A stretch of DNA of 7,271 nt from Pseudomonadota bacterium (GCA_021797365.1 JAJZZU010000124.1:1-7271); one strand, 5' to 3'. Positions 1-6,459 are shown, counted from the stretch's first letter. A program made the numbers and translations. Notes: a model not told the origin generated them from the letters alone.

Positions 1-228
1 GATGTGCAGCATGCGCATCTTGATAAGCTGCTGATTATATTCCTCAGCCCCCTTGGTGAGCGCGGCGAACACCCCGACACCCGCGAGTTCGAGTCCGAGA
101 AGGCTGTCCATGAACGCCCCCAGGCCGCCGCTCAACGCGCCCAGTGCTTCGCCAAACTTGTCCATGGACTTCATGAAGTTGCCCATGGCGTCGAAGCGGA
201 TGCCGACGTTGTAGTTCATGTTAGGCAT
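1..228 (-). CDS. Tape measure protein, N-terminal fragment
   Basis: The frame is open from an ATG at 228 to the window edge, giving 76 codons. I prefer this ATG because TAGGGG (243-238) lies 9 nt upstream and the gene then overlaps the previous stop by 8 nt. A second in-frame ATG at 219 has its Shine-Dalgarno too far away. The visible residues (MPNMNYNVGIRFDAMGNFMK, then a Gly/Ala/Leu-rich stretch GEALGALSGGLGAFMDSLLG, then VFAALTKGAEEYNQQLIKMR) have the form of a tape measure N-terminus. That form is an extended start, a glycine-rich hydrophobic segment and then a helix opening with 'A..YNQQL..M'. A tape measure gene is also expected after the chaperone pair. Tape measure proteins set tail length and are ejected through the tube. 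The remainder, probably long, lies outside the window. Confidence 0.72.
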   Translation of the reverse strand, partial: MPNMNYNVGIRFDAMGNFMKSMDKFGEALGALSGGLGAFMDSLLGLELAGVGVFAALTKGAEEYNQQLIKMRMLHI

Positions 229-763
229 CGGGCAGCACCCCTAGGGCCGGAACGCCGCTTGCTGCGGCACCAGCCTCCTCGCCTTCGCCCTCGAACGACG
301 CACGCACCCGGACACCGGACTTGTCGAACACGCTCTTGACGTGCTGCGCCACGGCTGCGCGGATTTCCGTCTCGCTCTCGACGAGGGTGGGACCGAACAC
401 CGGACGCGCCGGGGTGTTGTCGTCCCCGACCTCCATGATAAGCATAACCTTGTCGTTAGACCCCACCTCGGCCCAGTCCGCACCATGCATACCTCCCACG
501 GAGTCCCTGAGCTTGCCAGTGCGCAGCAGCGGGTCGTTGGGGGTAAATCCCTGTTCCTCGCGTATGCGTCGCGTGGCGGGCGCCAGGGGCTTCCAGGGGG
601 CGAACTGCCCAGCCTGCGGTTGGTAAACACCGAACTTGGCAACTGCCCGGTTCTTGGTCGTCTCCATGAGCCCACGCATAAGCTCGCGCTGCTCGTGGCG
701 CATGGATGCCTTGAACTCCTTGAACAGTCCTTGGAGACCCTTGACCGTCGTGTTCCTGGCCAT
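221..763 (-). CDS. HK97 gp10-like / phage virion morphogenesis protein
   Basis: The ATG at 763 overlaps the LysM gene stop (TAATG) and has GGGGAGG 8 nt upstream (778-772). The 180-aa product has an N-terminal helix with basic and acidic residues (LQGLFKEFKASMRHEQREL, about 10-28). The segment WKPLAPATRRIREEQGF (about 57-73) is followed by DPLLRTGKLRDSV (about 77-89), strands AEVGSNDKVMLIMEVG, and TPARPVFGPTL (about 117-127), which precedes a C-terminal helix. The 'W..L...T......LL.TG.L..S....' pattern with a late 'PARPVFG' is the signature of the HK97 gp10 / Mu gpG / P2 gpS group, small proteins that complete the tail or head-tail joint. The last 30 residues are Gly/Ala/Glu-rich and look like an add-on. 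Finding it between the LysM and tape measure genes, rather than with the neck genes, is unusual. Confidence 0.85.
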   Translation of the reverse strand: MARNTTVKGLQGLFKEFKASMRHEQRELMRGLMETTKNRAVAKFGVYQPQAGQFAPWKPLAPATRRIREEQGFTPNDPLLRTGKLRDSVGGMHGADWAEVGSNDKVMLIMEVGDDNTPARPVFGPTLVESETEIRAAVAQHVKSVFDKSGVRVRASFEGEGEEAGAAASGVPALGVLPDA

Positions 764-1833
764 TAGGCGAACCTCCCCTGCGGCACGGGCGCCAAGTCCG
801 ACTTATTGGGAATCTTGAGTGTGTACGTCCCGATCGGCATGGGGTCCGTCAGGCCGTTCAGCGACGCGATGTCCGTCCACCGCGAGCTGTCACCCAGGTA
901 TTGCGACGCCATGGTGTAGAGGTTGGGATTGACCTTCGTGACGGTGCGCACCACGGGCGCGGCGCTCGACATGATGCCCTGGATGATGCCCGCGAACGAC
1001 AAAACGTGGAGCACCGATGACGCGGCCTGCAAACCGGAAGCCGACGTGTCGCCGGAATTGACGATCGCCGCGCCGGCCGCGAATGCCGCCGTGGCGTAGT
1101 TGTTGGCGTTTGCAATGTCGCTCGCTCGCAAGGCCGCCAGCACATTGCCGGAATTGAGCAGCGCCGAGACACCCGTGTTGTAAAGGCTCTGGAGCGGGTT
1201 TGACAACCCGTAGGGCAGGCTAAAGCCGTTGCTCGTGACGGGGATGTTGGACCCCAAGCCTGCCAGAGCTTCGTGCAGCGTGGCAGCCGCCCCCGGAGAC
1301 GGCGGGGACGTTACGTTGTCGATTACCTTGATGGGGACGAACGATATTTCGTACTTTATGATCCACTCGTTGACCGGTGTGCCCAGAAAACTCTTGATGA
1401 TGCCGACCCAACTCCAGTCGCCCCAGGAAAGCGTGGTCGTCTTTCCCGTCATGCGGTACATGACGTCAATTTCAAAAAAGCGCAGACTCGCTGACGGGCC
1501 GGTGAAAAGGCCGCTCCACGAGATTTCGTCCGGCGGGAAAAACCCGAGCGGTTGAAGGGTGCGCGCGCCGCCGGGAAAATTATGAACCGCGAGCATCTGC
1601 GTACCGCCGACATAATGCAGCCGCTCGGGAACCTCGACGCCTCGGAAGGCGAAAGACCCGAGCGTGAGGGCTTTGTACTGCGCGGTTTGCGACGAAGAAC
1701 TCGGCGCCTTCGGCGCGCTCATGGCCGACGTAACAGACGACGCCGATGCACCGGGGGTAAACGCGGACGAAATGCCAGACCCCGCCGAGTACCCTGCGGA
1801 GGACGACGCGGAAAGTCCTGGTACGTTGCTCAC
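763..1833 (-). CDS. LysM-domain tail protein (baseplate/tube-cap type, XkdP-like)
   Basis: The GTG at 1833 is the first possible start, because a TGA lies in frame six codons upstream. It overlaps the TGA of the frameshifted chaperone (GTGA), with only a weak GGGAAG before it. The 356-aa product begins with a Ser/Ala/Gly-rich disordered stretch (1-52). A conserved-looking domain follows (about 56-170), including AVHNFPGGARTLQPLG, ISWSGLFTGPSASLRFFEID and TLSWGDWSWVGIIKSF, ending in a YEISFVPI strand. This resembles the N-terminal domain of PBSX XkdP and contractile-injection tube-initiator/LysM proteins. An Ala-rich helical linker (about 180-295) leads to a C-terminal LysM (about 300-342: NPNLYTMASQYLGDSSRW, DIASLNGL, PIGTYTLKIP). 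In related tails such proteins sit at the base of the tube, where the tube docks on the hub. There is no catalytic motif, so it is not an endolysin. Family assignment is by eye. Confidence 0.82.
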   Translation of the reverse strand: MSNVPGLSASSSAGYSAGSGISSAFTPGASASSVTSAMSAPKAPSSSSQTAQYKALTLGSFAFRGVEVPERLHYVGGTQMLAVHNFPGGARTLQPLGFFPPDEISWSGLFTGPSASLRFFEIDVMYRMTGKTTTLSWGDWSWVGIIKSFLGTPVNEWIIKYEISFVPIKVIDNVTSPPSPGAAATLHEALAGLGSNIPVTSNGFSLPYGLSNPLQSLYNTGVSALLNSGNVLAALRASDIANANNYATAAFAAGAAIVNSGDTSASGLQAASSVLHVLSFAGIIQGIMSSAAPVVRTVTKVNPNLYTMASQYLGDSSRWTDIASLNGLTDPMPIGTYTLKIPNKSDLAPVPQGRFA

Positions 1834-2449
1834 GATTTCTTCCCGTCGTCACGTCGCATCTTGCCTGTCGCCCAGTCCACGGTGTACCCCTCCATCATGG
1901 CGGCCCGGTAAAGCCACGCGCGGCGTTCAGTCGGGTGCATGCGGCAGGCCGTCTCCCAGCTAAGACCCCAACGCGACGCCGTGACGCACTCTATGAAGTC
2001 GGGGTCTTCGACTATTTTTTTACGACCGGCAGCGAGTCCTCCGTGAACGAAGGCCAGTAAGTCCCATAGGCGACCATGACGATTTCCTCGCCCCGGTCGC
2101 CCAGCTTGTCCCCCAGTCGTTGCAGGTCCGTCTTGTTGTTGAGCGCGCCCACCGCCACGCCGTCCACCGACCGGACATAGAGCATGGCCTTGATGTGGCC
2201 TAGCATGAGGACACTGTTGCTTTCCATGTCCTCCATGAGCTTGATCGCACGGCGCATCGTGCCACCCGAAGGCGGACCCATTTCCACAAGCGGGCCACCC
2301 GGCACCTGGACGGTGACGCTGGTATCGTCGCCTTGCGACGTGGGCGCCCCCACCCGGCGGGCCATCTGCTCGCGCACCGCCTGGGCAATCTGGGCGCCGC
2401 GGTCATCCTCCGGCGCAATGCTGGGTGCTTCTACCGTGCGTTTGGACAT
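1830..2449 (-). CDS. Tail assembly chaperone, -1 frameshifted fusion (GT-like)
   Basis: Slippage by -1 on the A AAA AAA heptamer (2021-2015) bypasses the TAG at 2014-2012. Translation resumes with ATA GTC GAA at 2015 and continues for 61 codons to TGA at 1832-1830, giving a 206-aa fusion. The added tail reads IVEDPDFIECVTASRWGLSW at its start, followed by ETACRMHPTERRAWLYRAAM, and ends with KMRRDDGKKS. The tryptophan/leucine spacing (W..SW.......P.ERRAW) resembles the T domain of other chaperone pairs, where a short helical region with conserved W, P, E and R residues binds tube subunits. The extension has no start codon with a ribosome binding site of its own, so frameshifting is the simplest way to express it. 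In other phages the fusion is made at a few percent of the short form, and that ratio matters for tail assembly. The final GTGA overlaps the next gene's start. Confidence 0.88.
1962..2008 (-). promoter_or_regulatory. Frameshift-stimulating hairpin
   Basis: On the minus strand the left arm AAGACCCCGAC (2008-1998) pairs with the right arm GTTGGGGTCTT (1972-1962). The stem is 11 bp with one G-U wobble, and the loop is 25 nt. The stem starts 6 nt after the slippery heptamer, within the spacing usual for structures that stall ribosomes at -1 frameshift sites. A core of 8 perfect Watson-Crick pairs (AAGACCCC/GGGGTCTT) makes chance pairing at this exact position unlikely. Whether the large loop forms a pseudoknot with downstream RNA cannot be judged by eye. 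Confidence 0.72.
2012..2449 (-). CDS. Tail assembly chaperone, zero-frame product (G-like)
   Basis: The ATG at 2449 has AGGAG 8 nt upstream (2462-2458), overlapping the TAG of the tube gene. The 145-aa product ends VVKK followed by TAG at 2014-2012, immediately after a run of seven A. The N-terminal 60 residues are polar and probably loosely structured. From about residue 64 there are helices (TMRRAIKLMEDMESNSVLMLGHIKAMLYVRSVDG, 34 residues in all, read here at 64-97, key residues R66, K70, M72, M83, H85), and then LGDKLGDRGEEIVMVAY. The position between tube and tape measure genes, together with the -1 slippery site at the stop, matches the lambda G/GT and Mu 41 type of chaperone pair. These chaperones bind the tape measure protein and recruit tube subunits and are absent from the finished virion. 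The sequence alone would not identify the family; the context does. Confidence 0.85.
   Translation of the reverse strand: MSKRTVEAPSIAPEDDRGAQIAQAVREQMARRVGAPTSQGDDTSVTVQVPGGPLVEMGPPSGGTMRRAIKLMEDMESNSVLMLGHIKAMLYVRSVDGVAVGALNNKTDLQRLGDKLGDRGEEIVMVAYGTYWPSFTEDSLPVVKK
2015..2021 (-). promoter_or_regulatory. -1 ribosomal slippery heptamer A AAA AAA
   Basis: On the minus strand the zero-frame reading is GTA AAA AAA TAG. The heptamer has the X XXY YYZ phase required for simultaneous tandem slippage of two tRNA-Lys, and the zero-frame stop follows directly, which gives ribosomes a pause at the slip site. The -1 frame beyond it is open for 61 codons with protein-like content. A AAA AAA is among the known efficient -1 slip sequences in bacteria. 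A sequencing-error indel in the homopolymer is the main alternative. It is unlikely because the chaperone position is exactly where such a site is expected. Confidence 0.9.
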
Positions 2450-2460
2450 ACGTTAATCTC

Positions 2461-2970
2461 CTAGGGCACCAAGAGCCCGGTCAGGGGAAGGGCGGCAAGC
2501 AACGTCTGCGCCCCTCCGGTTGCGATAACAGTCGGCGCGGAGAACTTCAAGGACTGCGTAACGTCCTCGATGCCGGTGAACTTGCCGAAGTCGGGGGTAT
2601 CGAACACGAGCTCGGGAATGATGTACTCATCCACCGTGCCGGAGCGGTTCAACACGGCCAGCACCATCGAGAAGTGCGGGAGCAGGCCGCCGCCATAGAA
2701 CGCCTCGTAGAGTGCCGTGAACATCGAGGTCATGCCGCCGTTGAAGCGGGTGAAGTCCAGCGACCCGCTCAAACCGTTCGGGATGCTGAGGTAGATCGGC
2801 TTTCCGCCGTTGGTGATCGGCGTGACCTTCAACTGGTGCATGTCGAACGTGAGGTCGATCGACATGAGGTTGCCCATGTTCTCGAAGGGGATGACGTCCC
2901 CATAAGAGTCGGAGATCGCCCCGGATATATCGGTCCCGATGTTAAATCCGTTCGCAAAAAGCGTGCTCAT
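2461..2970 (-). CDS. Tail tube protein
   Basis: This 169-aa protein is expected to stack as hexameric rings forming the inner tail tube through which DNA passes. The ATG at 2970 has AGGAG 8 nt upstream (2983-2979), 20 nt after the sheath stop. The sequence shows the usual short mixed-beta tube layout: an N-terminal strand region (FNIGTDISGAISDSYGDVIP), strands around MSIDLTFDMHQLKVTPI (about 36-52), a charged/aromatic helix region (GGMTSMFTALYEAFYGGG, about 78-95), and strands EYIIPELVFDTPDF and VTQSLKFSAPTV near the C-terminus. The ending 'VTQSLKFSAP' is the common late strand of such tube proteins. Size and position directly after the sheath and before the chaperone pair support the call more than any single motif. 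The TAG stop is embedded in the ribosome binding site of the next gene. Confidence 0.88.
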   Translation of the reverse strand: MSTLFANGFNIGTDISGAISDSYGDVIPFENMGNLMSIDLTFDMHQLKVTPITNGGKPIYLSIPNGLSGSLDFTRFNGGMTSMFTALYEAFYGGGLLPHFSMVLAVLNRSGTVDEYIIPELVFDTPDFGKFTGIEDVTQSLKFSAPTVIATGGAQTLLAALPLTGLLVP

Positions 2971-2990
2971 GTCACGATCTCCTGGTTAAC

Positions 2991-4571
2991 CTATGCCGCC
3001 TTCGACAGAACGACCGTCGTGCCGCCCTGGAGCGACATGACGAAGTAGCGAACCGAGCTCAGGTACCGCACCGCCGCATACGCATACAGGTAATGCTCCG
3101 CGATGGTGCTGGGGGTATTGATGCCCGATTCTGGGTTGCCGGTCTGCGCGAACGTGCACACCACTTCGTAGTCGTCGATCTGCGAACCGTCCTTGAGACC
3201 TTGCAGGAACGTATTGAGCGCATGACGCACGTCCCGGCGCAGCGGGTCTTTGGGCCGCGCGGTCTGGTTGCGACCGACGAAAATCCCAAGCGTCGCGTTG
3301 AATGACTGATCGAGGAAGTTGGTCATACCCGCGTACTCGACCGGCGACTCGGCGTTGTTGAGCGACGTGTTGGTGCCCGTGTAGACGCCAAACGTGTTGC
3401 CCGCCGGTATGGGGTTGGTGATGACCATGACGCCCGCGTTCTCCAGCATGCCCAGTTCCGTGAGGTCGTAGGGCTGATTGCCGGTGTAGGGGTTGTTGCG
3501 CTCGGTGCCCACCACGCCGCGCACGCGCTTGTTGGTCGGGCTGTCCTGCGGCGCCAGCGCCGTGATAAGCCCCAGGATGAAGCCGTAGGGCGGTATGAGG
3601 CGCACCACGCCGTTTACGGTGTCGTTCCAGTATATCCAGTCCTTGAGGTACGACACTTCCATGTCGTTGACCCCCACCGAGTTGACGGTGGACTGGGCCG
3701 TGGTGGTCGAGGTACCCGTGGGAAGTGCCATGCCGGTGCGAATCGCGTTGGCGTCGCAAAACGCCTGGATGCCCGCAAGGGCCGTGGTGTCGGTCAGGCC
3801 AGCCACCCACATGACGGCCACGGCGGGCGAGAGGTTCGCCAGGACGTAGATGCCGGTGCCGGGGTATGTCGTGTTGACACCGATAAGCTCGGCCGTGGTG
3901 ATGGACGAGCGGCCATCCTTGCCCCCCGTGAGGGTGAAGGTGCCGACCGCCGGAGTCGTGGCCGACGTGTCAACGCCCGTCCCGCGCACGAGCAGCGAAG
4001 GCCCGCGCACGCCCTGGATACCGTTCGCCAGCGCGTTGTTGAGCGCCGTCCAGAATCCGGTGCCGGGTAGGTTGGGATAGACCTCGGAGTGCGTACCGGG
4101 GAAGCCGTTGATGGTGACGTTGTAGTAGCCCGTGACGGTCGCGGCCGTGATGACGACGCTGATGCTGTTGCCCGCGGTGCCGGAATAAAGCCCGTTGATC
4201 GTAATGCCTGTAGCGGGCGTGGTTTCCGTGTCCTTGAGCGCGATCGTCGCAACCACATCCGAGCCGTCCGATACACGCACGCCCCAGACGGAGATCGGCC
4301 CTTGCATCATGGCCGTGGCAATGTCGGTGCAGAGGTCGTGGACGTCCGTCAGGGCCGCGGCGGTGATGCCGCCGAACTGCGTCTGCGACTCCTGCGGCGA
4401 GCCGATCGGAACCGGCGAGTTGAGCGGCCCCCAGGACGCGGTTCCCACAATGCCGCACACGTTGGTGGGCACGCCGGGAATGAACGACGGTGGCGGCTTA
4501 TTGACGATGTACAACCCAGGCGCGGACAGGTTGCTCGGGGAAAACTGGTTGCTGCTTATGATCGTGCCCAT
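2991..4571 (-). CDS. Contractile tail sheath protein
   Basis: This 526-aa protein would polymerise around the tail tube and contract during infection. The ATG at 4571 is preceded by TAGGAT (4583-4578) with about 7-nt spacing, and the upstream stop codon TAG is part of that ribosome binding site. Sheath-like features, in order, are: an N-terminal start with SAPGLYIVNKPPPSFIPGVP and GIVGTASWGP (about 16-49); a middle domain with LYSGTAGNSISVVI (about 128-141); the nucleus with AVMWVAGLTD and a following helix (about 252-275); the C-terminal core with LIPPYGFILGLITALAPQDS (about 325-344), RGVVG, and NAGVMVITN (about 378-386); and the terminal segment with VEYAGMTNFLDQSF, then RRDVRHALNTFLQGLKDGSQID and DDYEVVC. 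The length is typical for myophage sheaths. Lying directly before a tail tube gene is the canonical arrangement. I am confident in the family. Confidence 0.95.
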   Translation of the reverse strand: MGTIISSNQFSPSNLSAPGLYIVNKPPPSFIPGVPTNVCGIVGTASWGPLNSPVPIGSPQESQTQFGGITAAALTDVHDLCTDIATAMMQGPISVWGVRVSDGSDVVATIALKDTETTPATGITINGLYSGTAGNSISVVITAATVTGYYNVTINGFPGTHSEVYPNLPGTGFWTALNNALANGIQGVRGPSLLVRGTGVDTSATTPAVGTFTLTGGKDGRSSITTAELIGVNTTYPGTGIYVLANLSPAVAVMWVAGLTDTTALAGIQAFCDANAIRTGMALPTGTSTTTAQSTVNSVGVNDMEVSYLKDWIYWNDTVNGVVRLIPPYGFILGLITALAPQDSPTNKRVRGVVGTERNNPYTGNQPYDLTELGMLENAGVMVITNPIPAGNTFGVYTGTNTSLNNAESPVEYAGMTNFLDQSFNATLGIFVGRNQTARPKDPLRRDVRHALNTFLQGLKDGSQIDDYEVVCTFAQTGNPESGINTPSTIAEHYLYAYAAVRYLSSVRYFVMSLQGGTTVVLSKAA

Positions 4572-4580
4572 GTTGGTATC

Positions 4581-5438
4581 CTAGGTTGTGACATCCGTCC
4601 CAAACGACGAGGAAAGCCACGGCGCGAGGACCGAGTACCCGCTTTCCAGATATGTTACACCATACTCCAGCGAAACAATAAAATCGCGGCGAAAGACGTT
4701 GTGCTGGATGTTGTCCTCCAGGGAAATGTCGCCCTGGCTCCAGACGCGCACCCAGGTGTCGTCCGCGAGCTGGTAGCCGAAATCCACTTCGTACTGCCCA
4801 AGCAGGACGTCGATGGGGTCGGCCAGGGCGTCCCGGTTATCCGGCGTGTTGGATGCTACGATGATCTGCGCCTCGCGCCGGGTTCTGTGGACCTCGATCA
4901 TGCGCGAGACGACGTTGCCCACCGCGCTCGTCACGGCGATCCCCGCGCCCGAATTGTTCGTGACCGTGACCACCGCGCCCGAGACGCTGACACCCAGGTT
5001 GCTGAACGCCCCGGAAATGGCCGACCCCACGCCGGTGGCGAAGGCGTCTGCCGTCTCGGCCGCCGAGGCGACGTAGGTGATAGGCCCGTTGGCCCCCCCG
5101 CGCACGGTCATCCCCCATGCGTCGTTGGCGATCGCGGTGTTGCCGAAGGTGAGCATGAATGTCGCACCGGCCGCCGTGTAGGGGTTGCTTAGTGCCGCCG
5201 TGATGGACGCGGCCGTGATGGTCTCGGGCACCGCCTGCTTAGGAAGCCAGCGCGTCGTGTCCTTGGCGACCCCACGATCATAGATGGAGACGACGGGCGG
5301 CCCCCCGGTGCGGCCGGCGTTCTGGAACGCCGTAACAGGCGGGTAGCCGATACCGACGTGGGCGGCAGGCGTGACTCCGCTCAAGGCGCTTGCCACCGCG
5401 CCCTGCAAACCGGAGTAGACCTGTCGCCATGTGGACAT
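4581..5438 (-). CDS. Probable tail completion/terminator-type protein with inserted beta domain
   Basis: The ATG at 5438 gives 285 aa. It overlaps the upstream TGA (TGATG) and has GGAAG 5 nt before it. The same frame is open to an ATG at 5621, but those extra 61 codons read through the lysine-rich gene and have glutamine/arginine-rich shadow composition, so I reject them. Residues 1-70 have the features MSTWRQVYSGLQGAV and GGPPVVSIYDRG. Residues about 180-262 look conserved: EVHRTRREAQIIVASNTPD, then DPIDVLLGQYEVDF, DDTWVRVW, and DISLEDNIQHNVFRRDFIVS. An amphipathic N-terminal helix followed by beta strands ending in a 'response to wrong input, then strand' layout suits tail terminator/neck proteins. 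Residues about 72-175 are a low-complexity, A/T/V/G-rich segment that looks inserted between the two halves. Its position directly before the sheath also fits a tail completion role. The exact role is inferred. Confidence 0.75.
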   Translation of the reverse strand: MSTWRQVYSGLQGAVASALSGVTPAAHVGIGYPPVTAFQNAGRTGGPPVVSIYDRGVAKDTTRWLPKQAVPETITAASITAALSNPYTAAGATFMLTFGNTAIANDAWGMTVRGGANGPITYVASAAETADAFATGVGSAISGAFSNLGVSVSGAVVTVTNNSGAGIAVTSAVGNVVSRMIEVHRTRREAQIIVASNTPDNRDALADPIDVLLGQYEVDFGYQLADDTWVRVWSQGDISLEDNIQHNVFRRDFIVSLEYGVTYLESGYSVLAPWLSSSFGTDVTT

Positions 5439-5632
5439 CACTTCTTCCGTATGGTTTTCAGCGTTTTGGCAAGCACGACTTCCTTGGCGAGCTTCGTGTT
5501 GCCCGTTTTCTTCGCCTTGGCCGCGGCCTTGGCGAGCTTCGACGCCGGGATGGTCTTGCCCTTGGCGATGCCCAGTTTCTTGCGCAGCGCGCCCTTGTTC
5601 TCGGTCGCCTTCTTGATCCATTTCTCAGCCAT
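5438..5632 (-). CDS. Small lysine-rich conserved phage protein, 64 aa
   Basis: The ATG at 5632 overlaps the upstream TGA (TGATG) and is preceded by a perfect AGGAGG at 5644-5639 with 6-nt spacing, the strongest ribosome binding site in the window. The 64-residue product is very basic, with about 18 lysines and few acidic residues. Its layout is EKWIKKA, then GALRKKLG, then GKTIPASKLAKAA, then LAKEVVLAKTLKTIRKK. From memory, small proteins with this pattern (KWI..A, a central LR..LG, an IPA.KL.KA segment and an LAKTL..IRK tail) recur in many tailed phages and are annotated as hypothetical. The lysine-heavy helix could bind nucleic acid or an acidic virion partner, but nothing here shows which. 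A longer frame that runs through this gene from about 6193 is only a shadow upstream of this ATG. Confidence 0.85.
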   Translation of the reverse strand: MAEKWIKKATENKGALRKKLGIAKGKTIPASKLAKAAAKAKKTGNTKLAKEVVLAKTLKTIRKK

Positions 5633-6459
5633 CACGCACCTCCTGCGGAGTTGGTCTGGACGTTGACGCGGCGCACGGACATGGAACTGCCCACGATGCC
5701 CGCTTCCAGATGCCAGGGAATCTCCACGATGTAGCGGGAGCCGTTGAGCGTCTGGATGTAGTCGCCTTCCTGCGGGACGAACCCGGGGATGGGCGGCACA
5801 TAGCAAAAGTAGTCCGCCTCGCCCGTCATACCGGGCACATACGGCTTCATCTGGTCTTTTTTCGGGCGGCTCGTGGGGTTGAGCCCGATGGGGATGGCGT
5901 CCGCCGTCGCCCCCACCGCGCCGAACGAGGCCGCGCCGTTGACGATCTGGAGAGGCTGGCCGCCGTTCATCCCCGACTGGTAGTAGCCGGTACCGTCCGG
6001 CGCCGACGAGGGGCGGATATACGTCGCCAGGCGGTTTAACTGGATGCCGTAGGACGGCTTGGCGACGGCATGGTGGGCGACGCAGATGCCCACGAACTCG
6101 TTGGTGGTGTAGTCCACCAGGGTCGCGCCCTTGCCGTAGAAGGGATCGTTCTGAATCCACACGTCGCCCGTTTCCAGGTATGTCAGGTCGCACACGAGCA
6201 TGAAGTAGACAAGCCCCATCCCCTCATGCGTCTCCATCGACAGACCGCCCTCGACGACCTTTCGCAGCACCATGAAGTTGATAAGTTGCTCGGTGTCGGC
6301 CTGGACGAACGCCCCGCTCACGGTGCTCTGGAGGCGGTAGACATTCCCCGGCTGGCCGACCACGTTGGCCGCAAGCCCGCGCCCGCGGTCGATGATCCGC
6401 TGGATACGCGCGTATTCTTGCAGCGTGGGAAACGTGATCTGCCCGGCCGGGGTGCTCAT
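5632..6459 (-). CDS. Hypothetical phage structural protein, 275 aa (possible neck protein)
   Basis: The ATG at 6459 shares one base with the TAA of the upstream gene (TAATG). No convincing Shine-Dalgarno precedes it, so translation probably depends on coupling to the upstream gene. The gene ends in TGA at 5634-5632, which overlaps the next ATG. Residues about 12-45 form a basic, probably helical start (YARIQRIIDRGRGLAANVVG). The middle has many aromatic residues and short strands (GMGLVYFMLVCDLTYLETGD at about 80-99). The C-terminal part (about 225-266) has the alternation EGDYIQTLNGSRYIVEIPWH followed by VGSSMSVRRV. That beta pattern recalls small head-closure/stopper proteins, but the resemblance is weak. 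There is no signal peptide or membrane segment. The family is not recognised; a neck or head-closure role is inferred only from its place between the upstream connector-type gene and the tail genes. Confidence 0.8.
   Translation of the reverse strand: MSTPAGQITFPTLQEYARIQRIIDRGRGLAANVVGQPGNVYRLQSTVSGAFVQADTEQLINFMVLRKVVEGGLSMETHEGMGLVYFMLVCDLTYLETGDVWIQNDPFYGKGATLVDYTTNEFVGICVAHHAVAKPSYGIQLNRLATYIRPSSAPDGTGYYQSGMNGGQPLQIVNGAASFGAVGATADAIPIGLNPTSRPKKDQMKPYVPGMTGEADYFCYVPPIPGFVPQEGDYIQTLNGSRYIVEIPWHLEAGIVGSSMSVRRVNVQTNSAGGA
5639..5644 (-). promoter_or_regulatory. Consensus Shine-Dalgarno AGGAGG for the lysine-rich gene
   Basis: A perfect AGGAGG sits 6 nt before the ATG at 5632, inside the end of the preceding gene. 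It fixes the start of the 64-residue product. It is stronger than the binding sites of its direct neighbours, suggesting that this small protein is made in relatively high amount. That is inference from sequence strength only. Confidence 0.8.

Noticed and set aside
1474..1479. A T6 run on the minus strand in the LysM gene as a slippery site
   Set aside because: The codons are CGC TTT TTT GAA, so the first base does not match the slippery pattern, and the zero frame continues with conserved-looking protein.
763..1833. LysM protein as an endolysin, or its MTGKTTT stretch as a P-loop
   Set aside because: No hydrolase catalytic pattern is visible, and the GKT lacks the upstream glycine and spacing of a Walker A motif. 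The N-terminal domain and context fit a tail structural protein.
1962..2021. A plus-strand hairpin followed by seven T, resembling a Rho-independent terminator
   Set aside because: The T run begins 6 nt after the stem and the loop is 25 nt, both poor for intrinsic termination. No plus-strand gene ends here, and the same bases form a well-phased frameshift signal on the coding strand.
2986..3810. A 274-codon minus-strand frame inside the sheath gene
   Set aside because: It overlaps the sheath frame, which has clear family features. Its Gly/His/Arg/Gln-rich composition is typical of an out-of-frame reading.
4089..5192. A 367-codon open frame on the plus strand
   Set aside because: It lies antisense to the sheath and terminator-type genes, is rich in Arg/Val/Asp/Gly/His as GC-rich shadow frames are, has no plausible ribosome binding site, and would cross two well-supported genes.
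5857..5862. An A6 run on the minus strand in the 275-aa gene as a second slippery site
   Set aside because: The zero-frame reading is CCG AAA AAA GAC, so the heptamer is G AAA AAA rather than X XXY YYZ. The surrounding frame is intact and no useful alternative frame follows.
5441..6193. The long upstream part of the frame that ends with the lysine-rich protein
   Set aside because: Only the last 64 codons have a ribosome binding site and sensible composition. The upstream part is an arginine/glycine/proline-rich shadow of the 275-aa gene.
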